From NCBI RefSeq assembly GCF_004137685.1, contig NZ_QYBB01000014.1, positions 1 to 64,000 of the forward strand: a stretch of 64,000 nt of DNA, written 5' to 3'. Position 1 is the first letter of the stretch, and each line of letters begins with the position of its first letter. This document shows positions 6,580 to 15,130 of the stretch, piece by piece. The position numbers and the translations under genes are program-made. The notes beneath the pieces were generated by a model. That model saw only the letters and a list, made by a program, of their open reading frames with translations, did no database searches and was not told the origin of the DNA. This stretch comes from Lichenibacterium minor (GTDB lineage Bacteria; Pseudomonadota; Alphaproteobacteria; Rhizobiales; Beijerinckiaceae).

Positions 6580-7104
6580 ATGGCAATCGGTCGCGCGAGC
6601 CATAAGAGAAGGAAAGGACCGTCTCTGGCTGTCTTGGCCGCTCTCGGCCCGTTCGTCGGTGGCGCGATCACCCTTCTGGCAACTAACTTTTTCAGCTTCC
6701 ACGACAAGCTCTTCGAAGGGAACGCTGCCTTCGTCAGCCAAGTCGCGGAGGCTAACGAGGGCATTGGGCAATCGTTAGTCAAGTTCTCCAATGTGGCTCT
6801 GGGGCGCGGATCGTTTCAAAAGGACGACAAACTCGACTTCACGTCGGCTCTCAACAAAGCTGACGCCAAGGCCGATGCCTTGAAGAGCGCGATCCCATCG
6901 CTAGCGCCGCTGGTCAGCGACTACACTGCATCATTGGTCAAGCTCAAGCAGGCCTCGGATCGGCTGACTGGCCCTTTGACGGGCAAGAGCTTTGTCGAGG
7001 CTGTCAGCGACTACGCCGTCGCGAGAGACAATCTCGCCGCAGCGGCCGCGAAGGCGAGATCGAGCTACCTCATCGCGCATGGGATCACACTCCCTCGGCT
7101 TTAA
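6580..7104 (+). CDS. membrane protein with helical extracytoplasmic domain
   Basis: 174 residues. The N-terminus is basic (His-Lys-Arg-Arg-Lys), then residues ~14-36 form one membrane span, and the remaining ~135 residues are helical with heptad-like Leu/Ala spacing. A good ribosome site (gaggagg) precedes ATG 6580, though an intervening ATG-free spacer is slightly long. It lies 18 bases after the PUA-like gene and is probably its functional partner. No known family; it could equally be a lysogenic-conversion protein. Confidence 0.6.
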   Translation: MAIGRASHKRRKGPSLAVLAALGPFVGGAITLLATNFFSFHDKLFEGNAAFVSQVAEANEGIGQSLVKFSNVALGRGSFQKDDKLDFTSALNKADAKADALKSAIPSLAPLVSDYTASLVKLKQASDRLTGPLTGKSFVEAVSDYAVARDNLAAAAAKARSSYLIAHGITLPRL

Positions 7105-7132
7105 CTCGCCATGATCTTCTCAGACGCGAAAA

Positions 7133-7160
7133 GCCCCGCCACCCTCTCGGGCAGCGGGGC
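7133..7160. terminator. hairpin between convergent genes
   Basis: Stem gccccgc / gcggggc enclosing a 14-base loop, preceded by an A-run (gaaaa) and lying between the rightward membrane-protein gene (ending 7104) and the leftward gene ending 7185. On the minus strand the following tttt-containing stretch makes this a plausible intrinsic terminator for the leftward gene; it may serve both. Confidence 0.5.
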
Positions 7161-7184
7161 GGATCGTCGGCGGCGCGGGCGGGA

Positions 7185-7757
7185 TCAGCGTTTGGGCGGC
7201 GGTTTCGGAACCACGCTCCGGTCGTGCGGTGGGTGGAGCCATTGCAGCGCCGCCGCGATGTCCTCGCGGTAGGAGAAGCTGATGGCGGCGAACACGCCGA
7301 CGCCGACCCAGCAACCGACCTTGACCCACCGAGCGCGCGGCACGCTCTCGCCGATCGCGCCGGGCGCGAGCAGATGGCAGACGGCGCCATAGCCCAGGAT
7401 GAACAGGAAGTAGCTGGTGAAGTCGGTGTTGGCGAGCCAGTCCGGGGCGCCCATCGCGCGCCAGATCAGCGACCACGCCGAGCGGAGCGCATTGGCCTCC
7501 CACCCGAGGAAGACGCCGGCCACCATGAAGAGCGCGGAGTCGACCGGGCGGTCCCCCCAGATCCCGTCGACCAGCGACGGAAGGAAGGCGATGCACACCG
7601 CGACGCTGAGCGCGATGTCGACGGAGTTGAGGACCGCAATGAGCGGCGGCGCGTCCGTGAGCCAAGCGACGGCGAAGAACACGATGTGCGGGAAGACGAT
7701 CCAGCGCAGGAAGCGCGGCGCGGTGAGGTTGCGGGTCAGGCGGTCGGCGGTGATCAT
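7185..7757 (-). CDS. polytopic membrane protein, prophage accessory
   Basis: 190 residues from ATG 7757. Four or five hydrophobic segments are visible (about residues 17-37, 40-60, 75-95, 115-140, 150-170), and the C-terminus is basic and Pro-rich. A long frame continues upstream without a better start. In Rhizobiales prophages multi-span proteins occur near lysis genes, but the length and number of spans exceed a typical holin, so no function is assigned. Confidence 0.6.
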   Translation of the reverse strand: MITADRLTRNLTAPRFLRWIVFPHIVFFAVAWLTDAPPLIAVLNSVDIALSVAVCIAFLPSLVDGIWGDRPVDSALFMVAGVFLGWEANALRSAWSLIWRAMGAPDWLANTDFTSYFLFILGYGAVCHLLAPGAIGESVPRARWVKVGCWVGVGVFAAISFSYREDIAAALQWLHPPHDRSVVPKPPPKR

Positions 7758-7934
7758 CGGTCGGCACGCCTCGCCACGATGGTCATGGTTTTGCGCATGT
7801 CGTCGATGCCCTTGCTGATGCGGGGGTGTTGGACGGGTCCGAGCCCATGACGTCGACGACAACCGGGCCGGCTGGCGACGGGGTGGAAAGGGATGGCGCC
7901 TTGCGGCGATCAGCGATTGCGGTAGGCTGCGCGG

Positions 7935-8204
7935 ATGGCGCACCGACACATCCCGCATTCAACCAAATGGTTCGAAGCTCTCATCCGAGATGATCTGGAG
8001 AAGGCCGCACACACGGCTCAGATCCTTAGCCTGTCCAAACGTGACGACGTGTGTGGCGTTTGCGGCGACGGTCCGGCTTCGGATTTCGAGCTGCCTAACG
8101 GCGAGATGGTCGACGGGAGCACCCCGACCATGCGGTTCTGCTCGGATTGCTGCGCTATCAGGCGTGGGATGGGCGAAGACTGGGATCCGATGCTGGGGCA
8201 ATGA
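7935..8204 (+). CDS. small putative zinc-binding protein
   Basis: 89 residues with Cys-x-x-Cys-Gly at about 40-43 and Cys-x-x-Asp-Cys-Cys at about 70-74, a zinc-ribbon-like spacing of ~26 residues. The N-terminal third is helical and charged. It is an isolated rightward gene in a leftward region. The role is unknown; small Cys4 proteins in phages are often DNA- or RNA-binding. Confidence 0.6.
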   Translation: MAHRHIPHSTKWFEALIRDDLEKAAHTAQILSLSKRDDVCGVCGDGPASDFELPNGEMVDGSTPTMRFCSDCCAIRRGMGEDWDPMLGQ

Positions 8205-8216
8205 TGTCGCCCTGGA

Positions 8217-8465
8217 TCACATCCGAGAAGGGTTGTTATCGGTGGTGAAGCGCCGGCGTCCCCAATCGATCATCGCTTCCGCCAACTGCTCGACGTCGTG
8301 TTGGCTCAAACTCGCGGGCTTGTAGATCGCCAGCATGGCGAGAAACTTGATCTTGGGCGAGACGGCGGGCCCTCCCCCATGCCTGAGCATCTGCTCCAGG
8401 ATGAGGAGGGCGTCTCCCTTGCTGGTTGACGAGGACGCGATGGATGTTCCGTTCGCCTGATCCAT
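8217..8465 (-). CDS. hypothetical 82-residue protein
   Basis: Ser/Thr-rich N-terminus, then a helical core with Lys-Phe-Leu-Ala-Met-Leu-Ala-Ile-Tyr-Lys-Pro and Gln-His-Asp-Val-Glu-Gln-Leu-Ala-Glu-Ala-Met-Ile-Asp-Trp. Composition is protein-like and distinct from chance high-GC frames. It is convergent with the zinc-binding gene, 12 bases apart. No family recognised. Confidence 0.5.
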   Translation of the reverse strand: MDQANGTSIASSSTSKGDALLILEQMLRHGGGPAVSPKIKFLAMLAIYKPASLSQHDVEQLAEAMIDWGRRRFTTDNNPSRM

Positions 8466-8856
8466 CCTATCGCCTCACCGCGTCAACGGCCGGATGGCCG
8501 TGCAAGGCAGTCTCGCACGAGTCGCTTGCGCCGGGGCTTCGGCTTGATCGAACGCGGGCCGGGGCTGCGGCCTCAGTCGTCTTGAATGTGACAGAGCCCG
8601 ATGCGACAGAATGAGCGGCGGCTCACCTTCCCCTGGAGGTGAAGACTGTCCCACGGCTTCGCCCCGAAGCTGCCCCCGCCGAAAGGCGAAGCCGTGGTCC
8701 CCTTCCGGAAGGATGCAGACCCTTAAATGCAGCGGGCCTGCGGGGTTGAATGTGACCCCAGCCTCAACTTGGGCCCAGGCCTTGATCAAGACGACGTTAA
8801 CGCCTGTGTCCCACCCGCCACAATCAGGGCAGCGGAAGCCTCATGTGAATGAGGCC
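8466..8856. other. non-coding gap with inverted repeats
   Basis: 391 bases with no supported gene. It holds a 13-base perfect inverted repeat (listed separately), immediately followed by the 12-base palindrome ccttccggaagg at 8701-8712. Short overlapping frames here have no protein-like features. It probably carries the promoter for gene 8217-8465 and the end signal for the leftward virion-gene unit. Confidence 0.5.
8651..8697. repeat. 13-base perfect inverted repeat
   Basis: ccacggcttcgcc (8651-8663) and ggcgaagccgtgg (8685-8697) separated by 21 bases. It lies downstream of the leftward virion-protein genes, so a transcription end or RNA-stability hairpin is the simplest reading. No T-run follows on either strand. 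Confidence 0.6.
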
Positions 8857-9060
8857 TCAATACCCGACCGCCACTACGTCGACCGTGATCCCGGCGGCGG
8901 CGGCCTTGATCGCCGTCCCGCCCACCACGATCGCGTTTGGGATCGTCACCACGCCCGACTGCGCCGGCATGATCACCTGCGGCGCTCCCCACGCCACCGA
9001 CCCGATGCAGAGGGCTGCGGCGAGGGCGGGAAGGAGGCCGCCGGCGAGGCAGGCGTTCAC
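8857..9060 (-). CDS. small secreted or membrane protein
   Basis: 67 residues from GTG 9060, which overlaps the stop of the giant virion gene (GTGA). An N-terminal hydrophobic stretch (residues 4-24) ending Ala-Trp-Gly-Ala is a likely signal peptide. The remainder is Val/Ile/Ala-rich and probably forms beta strands. Its coupling to the virion gene suggests a virion or lysis accessory role; no family recognised. Confidence 0.6.
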   Translation of the reverse strand: MNACLAGGLLPALAAALCIGSVAWGAPQVIMPAQSGVVTIPNAIVVGGTAIKAAAAGITVDVVAVGY

Positions 9061-12000
9061 CGTGCCGCCCCCACGCGGGACGCCCTCGCCTCGCCCACCG
9101 CCATCGGTCCCAGGATGAGGCTTCGCTTCAGCGCCCGCGAGAAGCCGATCATGGCCCCGCGGTTCGCCTTGGTTGGCATCTTCGAAATGAGCGTGCGGGC
9201 CACCTCCGGGTCGGCCAGGGCCGCAATGTAGAGGTCTGACGTCCGCCGGATGCCGGCCTGGCGCATGGCGTTCATCATGTAGAGGGCCGCGGCGCCCATC
9301 CCGCCGTAGGCGGCGCCCTGTAGCCCGCCGTGCTCGAACCCCTGTGCGACGGCTTCCACCGCCACCATCCCGAGCGTGGTATGGTGCCCCTGCCCGTTCT
9401 CTGAAGCGGCGGCCAGAAGGTTCTTCACGCTATCCGACCCGCCTTTGATGGCGGTCGTGGTTCGCCAGCGCGCGCCGGCCTCGGCATCACGGGCGACGGC
9501 CCCCATCATCGACACCTGGTCGTGCGGGTACAGCTCGCGCAGGCTGTCCCCGTTCTGCTTGACGAAGGAGATCAGCTTCGCCCCCGACAGCGTGCCGTCG
9601 GCGTTGGTGTGATTGCGGACGATCCAGTCCGTGCCGGCCTTCTGCAGGCCCGCCAGCGCCTCGGGATCGCTCTGCACGCTCTGGACGAGGCCACGCAGCC
9701 GGGTCGCGCCCGTGGTCCCCGTCTTGAGGAAGGACCCGACGGCGTTCTCGACCTCCGTCGAGGCCACGCCCGTCCCGCCGCCCTTGGCGAACTGTGCCGC
9801 GGGCGTCGCCTTGGCGTCGCGCACGATCCCGCGGGCTGCCGAGATCCCGGCATCACGGCCGTCGCGGGAACCCGCGACGGCGGCCCGGTCGGATGCGGCC
9901 CGATCGGACAGGGCACCCGCGGTCGAAGCCTTGTCGGCCTGGGTCGCCGCCTTGTCGTTGGCGGCGCGCTCCGCCAGGAGGTCGGCCACGGTCACCTTGT
10001 CGGTGGCGTTGGCCTGCCCGAGCTGCGCCTTGCGGGCCGCGTTGTCGACGATGGCCTGCCGGGCCGCCTCCCCCCGCGCCGTGGCGATGGCCGTCTTGTG
10101 CTCCGCCCCCATGTCGAGCAGTTCCTGGGTCGCCTTGCCGGCGTCGTCGAAGCGCCGCGAGAAGCCCGGCGTCACCTCGTCCAGCGCCCGCAGCGCCGGC
10201 CCGTAGCTCGATTTCCAGTTCGCCAACGCGGCCGGCGGCAGGAAGCCCGGCCCGAGCGCGGCGCGGCGCAGCGGGTTCAGGACGGCGTCGTGCATCGCCT
10301 CGACCGCGTCGGGGTCGTTCTGCGCTGCCCGCAGGTAGGCCCGGGCGTTCTCGTATCCCTCGGGGCCCGGCTTCACCGCGCCCTTGATGAAGGCCGCGTC
10401 GCCGCGCTGGTACTGGCCCGAGTAGCCTACCGTCCGCAGGCCCGGCCCCACCGTCGGGTTCTTGTAGGTCTTCGCATATTCGGCATAGGCCGCATTCGCC
10501 GCCCTCAGCCGGCCGGCCGCTTCGGGCCCGAAGTTGGGCTGGAGACCGGAGTTGGCCGGGCTCTGCAGCGGCATGCCGCTCGGCCCCTCGACGTCGTCGC
10601 GGGAATAGGCCGACATCGGCGTCCGCTCCGGCACCACCCCGAACTTCGAGCGCGTGCCGAATTCGCCCCGGGCCGCGTCGTAGCGCTCCCGCGCCTCGTC
10701 GTGGGCTTGCCACGCCGCCGCGGCGTCCTCGTCGCTGACCGAATGCACCGGCCGGTCGCCCGACAGGGCGTCGAGGAGGTCGTTCGGGTGCGTCTCGCGC
10801 ATGGCGCGAACGGTGTCCGCCCCGAGATACCCCGCTTCGGCAGCAGCTTCCCGCATGCGGTCCGGGCTCACGGCCCGCGCGCCGCGCCCGATCAGCTCGT
10901 GCAGCCCCATCGACGCGAGGTCGCCGCCGTCGTCGCGCATTCCGCCTCGGGACTTCACGAAGGCGCGGAGATCCTGGGGGCGGGGCACGTCCGGCCGGGG
11001 CGGAGCGCGCATCCCATCCGGGTCGAAGCCGGGGGCGTCGGGTCGAGGGCCGATGCCTACTTCGGTCGGGGCGGGGGCGTCGCCGCGAGGGCCCGATAGG
11101 CCCGGATCTCGCGCAGCATTCCGAGGTCCCCCGCCGTTCGATACTTCCGCTCCAAGTGATCTAGAAAAGCCGAGTGCTCCTGTGCCGGAAGACGTTGAAT
11201 CTCCTGTGCCAGTCGCTGCCCTGGAGGTGGGTTGCTGGGCGGCGGTGTCCCACTCATCTGTATCCGCCCTAAGCCGCGCCGCGATGGTGTCCTCGGGCGC
11301 CATCCGCCCTGCCGCCACCATGCGCGCCTCGTGGGCGGCTTTATTGTTGGCGGCGTTGGTCATCGCGCTTTTGACGCTGCCCTTCAAGGCCGAGAGCCGC
11401 CCCCAGGCCGACGTCTCGCCGGCCGTGCGGCGCTCCGTCGACATCGCGGCAGACAGGTCCGTGTCGAGCGCGTGCAGCGTGCCGTAGGTCGCGACGTCGG
11501 GCAGGGCCGCGGCGCGGCGGAACAGCGGCGCCTCCGCGGGCGACAGCTCGGCGCCGTTGGCCCGGAGGCCGTCCATGATGGCGCCGGCCTTGTCGCCCAC
11601 GGGCGTCGCCACGAGGGCCAGCGTCCCGTCCGGGTCCACGGCCTTGTAGAGGTCGCGGTGGAGGTCCTTCGCGCCGGATCGGACCTGTTCCACCGCGCCG
11701 CGCAGCGTCGAGCCCAGATCCTCCCCGTTCACCGGCTCGCCGAGGGGCGCCGCGGCCGACTGCGCCACCCCGAGCTGGCGGTCGCGGGCGTCGGCGAAGC
11801 TCTGGACGAGCTGCTGATGCGCGTCGTCGCGGTCGCTCTGGGCCTGCGCCTTGTCGTCGGCGGCACCCTGGACGCGATCCGCGGTGCGGTCGGCGAGCCC
11901 GGCTCGGGTCTGGTCCGCGAAGTCGGCGCTGGCCTGCTGACGGTCGGCGGTGCGCTGCGCCAAGCCGGATTGCTGGTCTGCCGCGAAGCCCTGCCCGGCG

Positions 12001-13604
12001 AACTGGACGCCCGACACGGCGTCGGCGTGGGCGGCGTTGAGCCGGTCCTCGGCCTGCTGTGCCGCGGCGTCGATCGCGTCCATTCGCTGGCGGATCATCG
12101 CGCCGGGGCGGAACACGTCGGCGTCCTGCCGACCGCCCTGCAGCGCCCCGACCTGGGCATCGGACTGAGCCCGGTCGATCCCGTTGAAGCTCTGTCCGCC
12201 GTAGCTCTGCCCGTCCACCGTGACGGTGGCCGTGGGGCGGGCGTTGTTGACGTTGCGGGCGTCCTTCTCCGCCTGGAACAGGCCGGGGTCGTTGCCGACC
12301 GAGCCCGCCAGGGTGCGGGGCGAGTTGGGGACCTCGGGCGCGTCGGGGTGTCCTGCCGCCCAGGCCCGCAACGCGGCCGGGTCGCTCGACTGCCCGAGGA
12401 TCTTGCCCGCCACCGCCGCTTCCCGCCCAGCCTGCAGCGCGGGACCGACGACGGGAGCGGCGTTCAGCAACTTGGAGCCGCCGGCCACGGGACCAGCGAG
12501 CTTCGCGGCACCGCGGACACCGGCCCCAACAGCCTCCCCAGCAGCGGGAACGACGAGGCCGGCGGCGAGGCCGGCAAGCGGGCTGCCCGTGGCGTCCACC
12601 GCGCCCTGAGACGCCGCGCCGGCTGCCGCCATCGCGGGGGCCTGCCGCGCCAGCGCACCGGCGACAGCTCTCCCAGCGGTGCCGGGTGAAACCATGCCGC
12701 CGCCCGGTCCGAAGGCGCCCACGGCCGCCTCGACGCCGGCCTGAGCCAGGCGCCCGGGCTCCGACGTCGGCGTGTAGGCGCCTGTCTTTGCCAGGATGGG
12801 GCCGGACACGTCGTCGGGCGCCGGGAGGAGGTTTGTCGGGTCGGTCGCCACGGCCAGCCGGCCGAGCGGCGTCGAATCCATGTCGGCCTCGACGGCCTTC
12901 CGGCGCGCGGCGTGCGCGGCCTGGACCTGGTCGACGGGCTTTCCGGTGATGGCGGATTCGCCCCGGGCGATCAGGTAGTCGGCCAGGCCGCCGAGGCCAC
13001 CCACGAAGCCCACCGCGTCGCCGGCACCCTTGATCACGCCCGTCGCTGCCCCCTTCGCAGCCCCGGCCGCCCATCCGTCGCCGGGCGCGTTCGCCAACTG
13101 GCCGTCCGGGTTCGGTGCGTCGGCCTGGCCGGCGCGGATCGTGAGGGGGCGAGCCCCGCCCGAGGCGTCGGCGTCCGGCGCCTGCAGGTCGAAGGCATCG
13201 CGCGCGGCGCCGCCGCCCAGGCGGGCCGAAGGCGGAACGCTATCGGGGTCGGGCTGTGTCGCGCCGCGCGGCGTCAGGCCGGCCGATACGGGCGGCGCCG
13301 CGCCCATGACGATGCGGGTTCCGGCGGGCGCGCTCAGCGCCATGTTGAGCGCCACCAGCGTGTGGCCGTAGGTCGAGCCCTGTTCGGCGGTCAGGGTCGA
13401 GGGGGCGCCGTCGCCGCCGGGAGCGGACCCGCGGTCCGGGGCCAGCGCCGCGTTCAGCGCGTCGAGCGTGCCCTGGTAGGCGGACGGGCTCCGCGGGGCC
13501 GGTACTGCGTCAGGAGCCGGATTATCAGCGGGAGGCGCCATGGCGCCGGGCGGGGGCGCCAGCGCGTCCGAGCCCAGCGCGTTGAGTGTGTCGGCGTAGG
13601 GCAT
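9057..13604 (-). CDS. giant phage virion-associated (DNA-ejection-like) protein
   Basis: 1515 residues from ATG 13604 (a GTG at 13610 is also possible and overlaps the upstream stop). The N-terminal ~100 residues hold three copies of a Thr-Leu-x-Ala-Leu-Asn motif separated by Pro/Ala linkers. Residues ~150-330 are Gly/Ala-rich with hydrophobic stretches. A long Ala/Gln/Asp-rich coiled-coil region follows at ~400-560, then Pro-rich linkers, another coiled coil (~1150-1250), and a compact C-terminal domain (~1270-1515) with Leu-Arg-Gly-Leu and Ser-Val-Lys-Asn-Leu-Leu motifs. Size, coiled coils and disorder fit internal virion/ejection proteins of alphaproteobacterial podovirus-like phages. No enzymatic motif such as a transglycosylase Glu site could be confirmed. 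Other possibilities include a large polyvalent protein. Confidence 0.6.
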   Translation of the reverse strand: MPYADTLNALGSDALAPPPGAMAPPADNPAPDAVPAPRSPSAYQGTLDALNAALAPDRGSAPGGDGAPSTLTAEQGSTYGHTLVALNMALSAPAGTRIVMGAAPPVSAGLTPRGATQPDPDSVPPSARLGGGAARDAFDLQAPDADASGGARPLTIRAGQADAPNPDGQLANAPGDGWAAGAAKGAATGVIKGAGDAVGFVGGLGGLADYLIARGESAITGKPVDQVQAAHAARRKAVEADMDSTPLGRLAVATDPTNLLPAPDDVSGPILAKTGAYTPTSEPGRLAQAGVEAAVGAFGPGGGMVSPGTAGRAVAGALARQAPAMAAAGAASQGAVDATGSPLAGLAAGLVVPAAGEAVGAGVRGAAKLAGPVAGGSKLLNAAPVVGPALQAGREAAVAGKILGQSSDPAALRAWAAGHPDAPEVPNSPRTLAGSVGNDPGLFQAEKDARNVNNARPTATVTVDGQSYGGQSFNGIDRAQSDAQVGALQGGRQDADVFRPGAMIRQRMDAIDAAAQQAEDRLNAAHADAVSGVQFAGQGFAADQQSGLAQRTADRQQASADFADQTRAGLADRTADRVQGAADDKAQAQSDRDDAHQQLVQSFADARDRQLGVAQSAAAPLGEPVNGEDLGSTLRGAVEQVRSGAKDLHRDLYKAVDPDGTLALVATPVGDKAGAIMDGLRANGAELSPAEAPLFRRAAALPDVATYGTLHALDTDLSAAMSTERRTAGETSAWGRLSALKGSVKSAMTNAANNKAAHEARMVAAGRMAPEDTIAARLRADTDEWDTAAQQPTSRAATGTGDSTSSGTGALGFSRSLGAEVSNGGGPRNAARDPGLSGPRGDAPAPTEVGIGPRPDAPGFDPDGMRAPPRPDVPRPQDLRAFVKSRGGMRDDGGDLASMGLHELIGRGARAVSPDRMREAAAEAGYLGADTVRAMRETHPNDLLDALSGDRPVHSVSDEDAAAAWQAHDEARERYDAARGEFGTRSKFGVVPERTPMSAYSRDDVEGPSGMPLQSPANSGLQPNFGPEAAGRLRAANAAYAEYAKTYKNPTVGPGLRTVGYSGQYQRGDAAFIKGAVKPGPEGYENARAYLRAAQNDPDAVEAMHDAVLNPLRRAALGPGFLPPAALANWKSSYGPALRALDEVTPGFSRRFDDAGKATQELLDMGAEHKTAIATARGEAARQAIVDNAARKAQLGQANATDKVTVADLLAERAANDKAATQADKASTAGALSDRAASDRAAVAGSRDGRDAGISAARGIVRDAKATPAAQFAKGGGTGVASTEVENAVGSFLKTGTTGATRLRGLVQSVQSDPEALAGLQKAGTDWIVRNHTNADGTLSGAKLISFVKQNGDSLRELYPHDQVSMMGAVARDAEAGARWRTTTAIKGGSDSVKNLLAAASENGQGHHTTLGMVAVEAVAQGFEHGGLQGAAYGGMGAAALYMMNAMRQAGIRRTSDLYIAALADPEVARTLISKMPTKANRGAMIGFSRALKRSLILGPMAVGEARASRVGAAR

Positions 13605-13606
13605 CG

Positions 13607-14086
13607 TCACGCGTCCTGGCTCTGGCCGTTGTAGATCATGGCCCGCAGCAGGCCGCCGATGTTCGAGCCCATGTTGTTCTGCGGCTGGGCGCCGTTGGGC
13701 TGCTGCTGCCCTTGCTGCCCAGCAGCCTGTCCGGGCTGCGGCATGCCGAGAATGCCCGCCATGAGGCCGGACATCTGCTGTGGCTGCTGCCCCTGCCCGC
13801 CGTTGGCCTGCTGCTGCTGCTGTTGCGCGAGGTAGGCGGTCCCGGGGTCCGCCCCGGCCACGGTCGGCAGCCCGAGGGCGCCGGCGACGAGTCCGCTGAT
13901 CGGGGCGCCCGGTTGAGCCTGCGGCTGAGGCTGCCCGGCGAGCGGGACGGAGTTGAAGACCCGGCCATTCTGCCCCTGCCCGCCGCCCTGCTGGGACCCG
14001 AGCGCCTGATAGAGACCCGAGCCGAACGAACCGGGCTGCGCCCCGTAGATATTCGCGTTCGTGCCGAGGATGTCGAAGTCGGGCAT
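13607..14086 (-). CDS. Gln/Gly-rich phage protein
   Basis: 159 residues; after a Phe/Gly-rich start it is dominated by Gln, Gly and Pro, including a run of six or seven Gln near residue 90. Two similar Ser-Gly-Leu-(Val/Met)-Ala-Gly-(Ala/Ile)-Leu-Gly-(Leu/Met) blocks at ~64 and ~106 look like an internal repeat. A good ribosome site (gggaga) precedes ATG 14086. It is coupled to the giant virion gene downstream, so a virion assembly or injection partner is likely. Confidence 0.65.
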   Translation of the reverse strand: MPDFDILGTNANIYGAQPGSFGSGLYQALGSQQGGGQGQNGRVFNSVPLAGQPQPQAQPGAPISGLVAGALGLPTVAGADPGTAYLAQQQQQQANGGQGQQPQQMSGLMAGILGMPQPGQAAGQQGQQQPNGAQPQNNMGSNIGGLLRAMIYNGQSQDA

Positions 14087-14136
14087 GATCAGGTCTCCCG
14101 CAAGGTCGGCAGGGGAGTGACAATGTAGAGGATCAT

Positions 14137-14479
14137 GGAAGGCTCCCGGCCAGGGATACGATATGCCTTACAGGATAGACCTACCATCGACAGAAAGAAA
14201 GCAACTCGCCTGATCAGACGTCTTTCAGCTTCGCAATGTAACACGACGTCTCAATAATCATGAGTGATCTTAGGCGACCATAGGTTGTTCGTCTTCCCGA
14301 GCCGCTTAGACGGCACCTGCTCTTCATGCGAAAAGGCAGCGCGATCGAGCTAGCAGTCACAGGGCAAGCCGCCTCCTGAGATCCCTCAAGCCGCTCTTGG
14401 CTTGCCCATAGCGCGGGGAAGCGGCTATGAGCGCCCCGAGGCAAGACGCTGCAGGCCGGCACGACAGGACGACGACACG
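14137..14479. other. gap between virion genes and toxin cargo
   Basis: About 340 bases without a convincing gene. It contains one inverted repeat, gggcaagcc at 14362-14370 and ggcttgccc at 14399-14407. It separates the virion unit from the RES/DUF2934 cargo and probably includes the promoter of the leftward virion genes. Confidence 0.45.
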
Positions 14480-14617
14480 ATGCAAGAACGCGAAGCCGCC
14501 ATCCGCGCACGAGCCCATCAGCTCTGGGGAAATAGCGGCCATGCTCACGGCCAACACGAGCAGCATTGGCGTTTAGCGAAGCGGCGGAGGATCTTAGGCT
14601 ACACCGTTTTTAACTAG
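14480..14617 (+). CDS. DUF2934-type short protein
   Basis: 45 residues. The pattern Arg-Glu-x-x-Ile-Arg-x-Arg-Ala-x-x-Leu-Trp followed by Gly-x-x-x-Gly-x-x-x-x-His-Trp-x-x-Ala is the DUF2934 signature (a ~35-residue motif common in Rhizobiales, usually Glu-Arg-Ile-Arg-x-Arg-Ala-Tyr-x-Leu-Trp). The ATG at 14480 starts exactly at the domain, so it is chosen over the longer frame from 14402. It converges on and overlaps the RES toxin gene by 24 bases. Function of DUF2934 is unknown; it is frequently on plasmids and islands. Confidence 0.75.
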   Translation: MQEREAAIRARAHQLWGNSGHAHGQHEQHWRLAKRRRILGYTVFN

Positions 14618-15130
14618 ATCGCGAATTTCGTTCGCTGGATCAATGGGGTCGATCCTGAGATCTGAAAAAGATGCATACTCTTGGTAATAGACAATGTTTG
14701 TTCCACCCGATCGCGTTGAAGGATAAATGATCCCGGAGCACTTTTCTCGTAGTGCTACATCATAACATCTCCAGCTTGGGCAATCAGCAGTGCTGTCCCC
14801 TCTATAGAATGCGTCTCGTGCAGCTTTCCAATCCGCTCGCCAGTGATTAAAATCAGCAGGATCGCCAACGGAAATGCTGCGCAAGTCTAATAAGCCCCTA
14901 ACTTGTAAATCGATGCTTACAATTCCGCACGGCCTTGGTCGATTCGGATTATTCTGTTGGTACTCGGCAAACGCAGTTTGAACGTCCGTTGATACATAAA
15001 CAGCCAAATGGTCCGGTCTGTTAAACCGACCAGCCCTCCGACGAGCGCCAGTTCCTCCGATGGCCGTGCGGATATACTTAAGTTGGGCGGCGCGATAAAC
15101 CAATCCTAGGTGTTCAGCATCGACTATCAT
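14594..15130 (-). CDS. RES-domain protein (putative NAD+-consuming toxin)
   Basis: 178 residues spanning a full RES domain. Visible hallmarks: Val-Tyr-Arg-Ala-Ala near residue 13, Gly-Arg-Phe-Asn at 34-37, Ala-Val-Tyr at 43-45, Phe-Ala-Glu at 54-56, and a C-terminal Tyr-Pro-Ser-Thr-Arg-x-Gly-Gly-x-Asn. Arg, Tyr and Glu correspond to the active-site residues of RES toxins such as MbcT, which degrade NAD+. RES toxins normally pair with an Xre/DUF2384 antitoxin; here no such gene exists, and the ATG instead overlaps the stop of a DUF2382-domain protein (ATGA). G+C is much lower than around it, indicating recent transfer. Confidence 0.85.
   Translation of the reverse strand: MIVDAEHLGLVYRAAQLKYIRTAIGGTGARRRAGRFNRPDHLAVYVSTDVQTAFAEYQQNNPNRPRPCGIVSIDLQVRGLLDLRSISVGDPADFNHWRADWKAARDAFYRGDSTADCPSWRCYDVALREKCSGIIYPSTRSGGTNIVYYQEYASFSDLRIDPIDPANEIRDLVKNGVA

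Noticed and set aside
7758..7934. Small minus-strand gene upstream of the membrane protein (ending in a TGATG-type overlap)
   Set aside because: A coupled stop exists and a 14-codon ATG frame can be read, but no credible longer start was found.
9522..12689. Long plus-strand frames opposite the giant virion gene
   Set aside because: Arg/Gly/Val-rich antisense products with no start signals; the minus-strand gene has coupled neighbours on both sides.
14089..14136. 15-codon leader peptide before the Gln-rich gene
   Set aside because: Only a very short frame with an uncertain start; no overlap or regulatory structure supports it.
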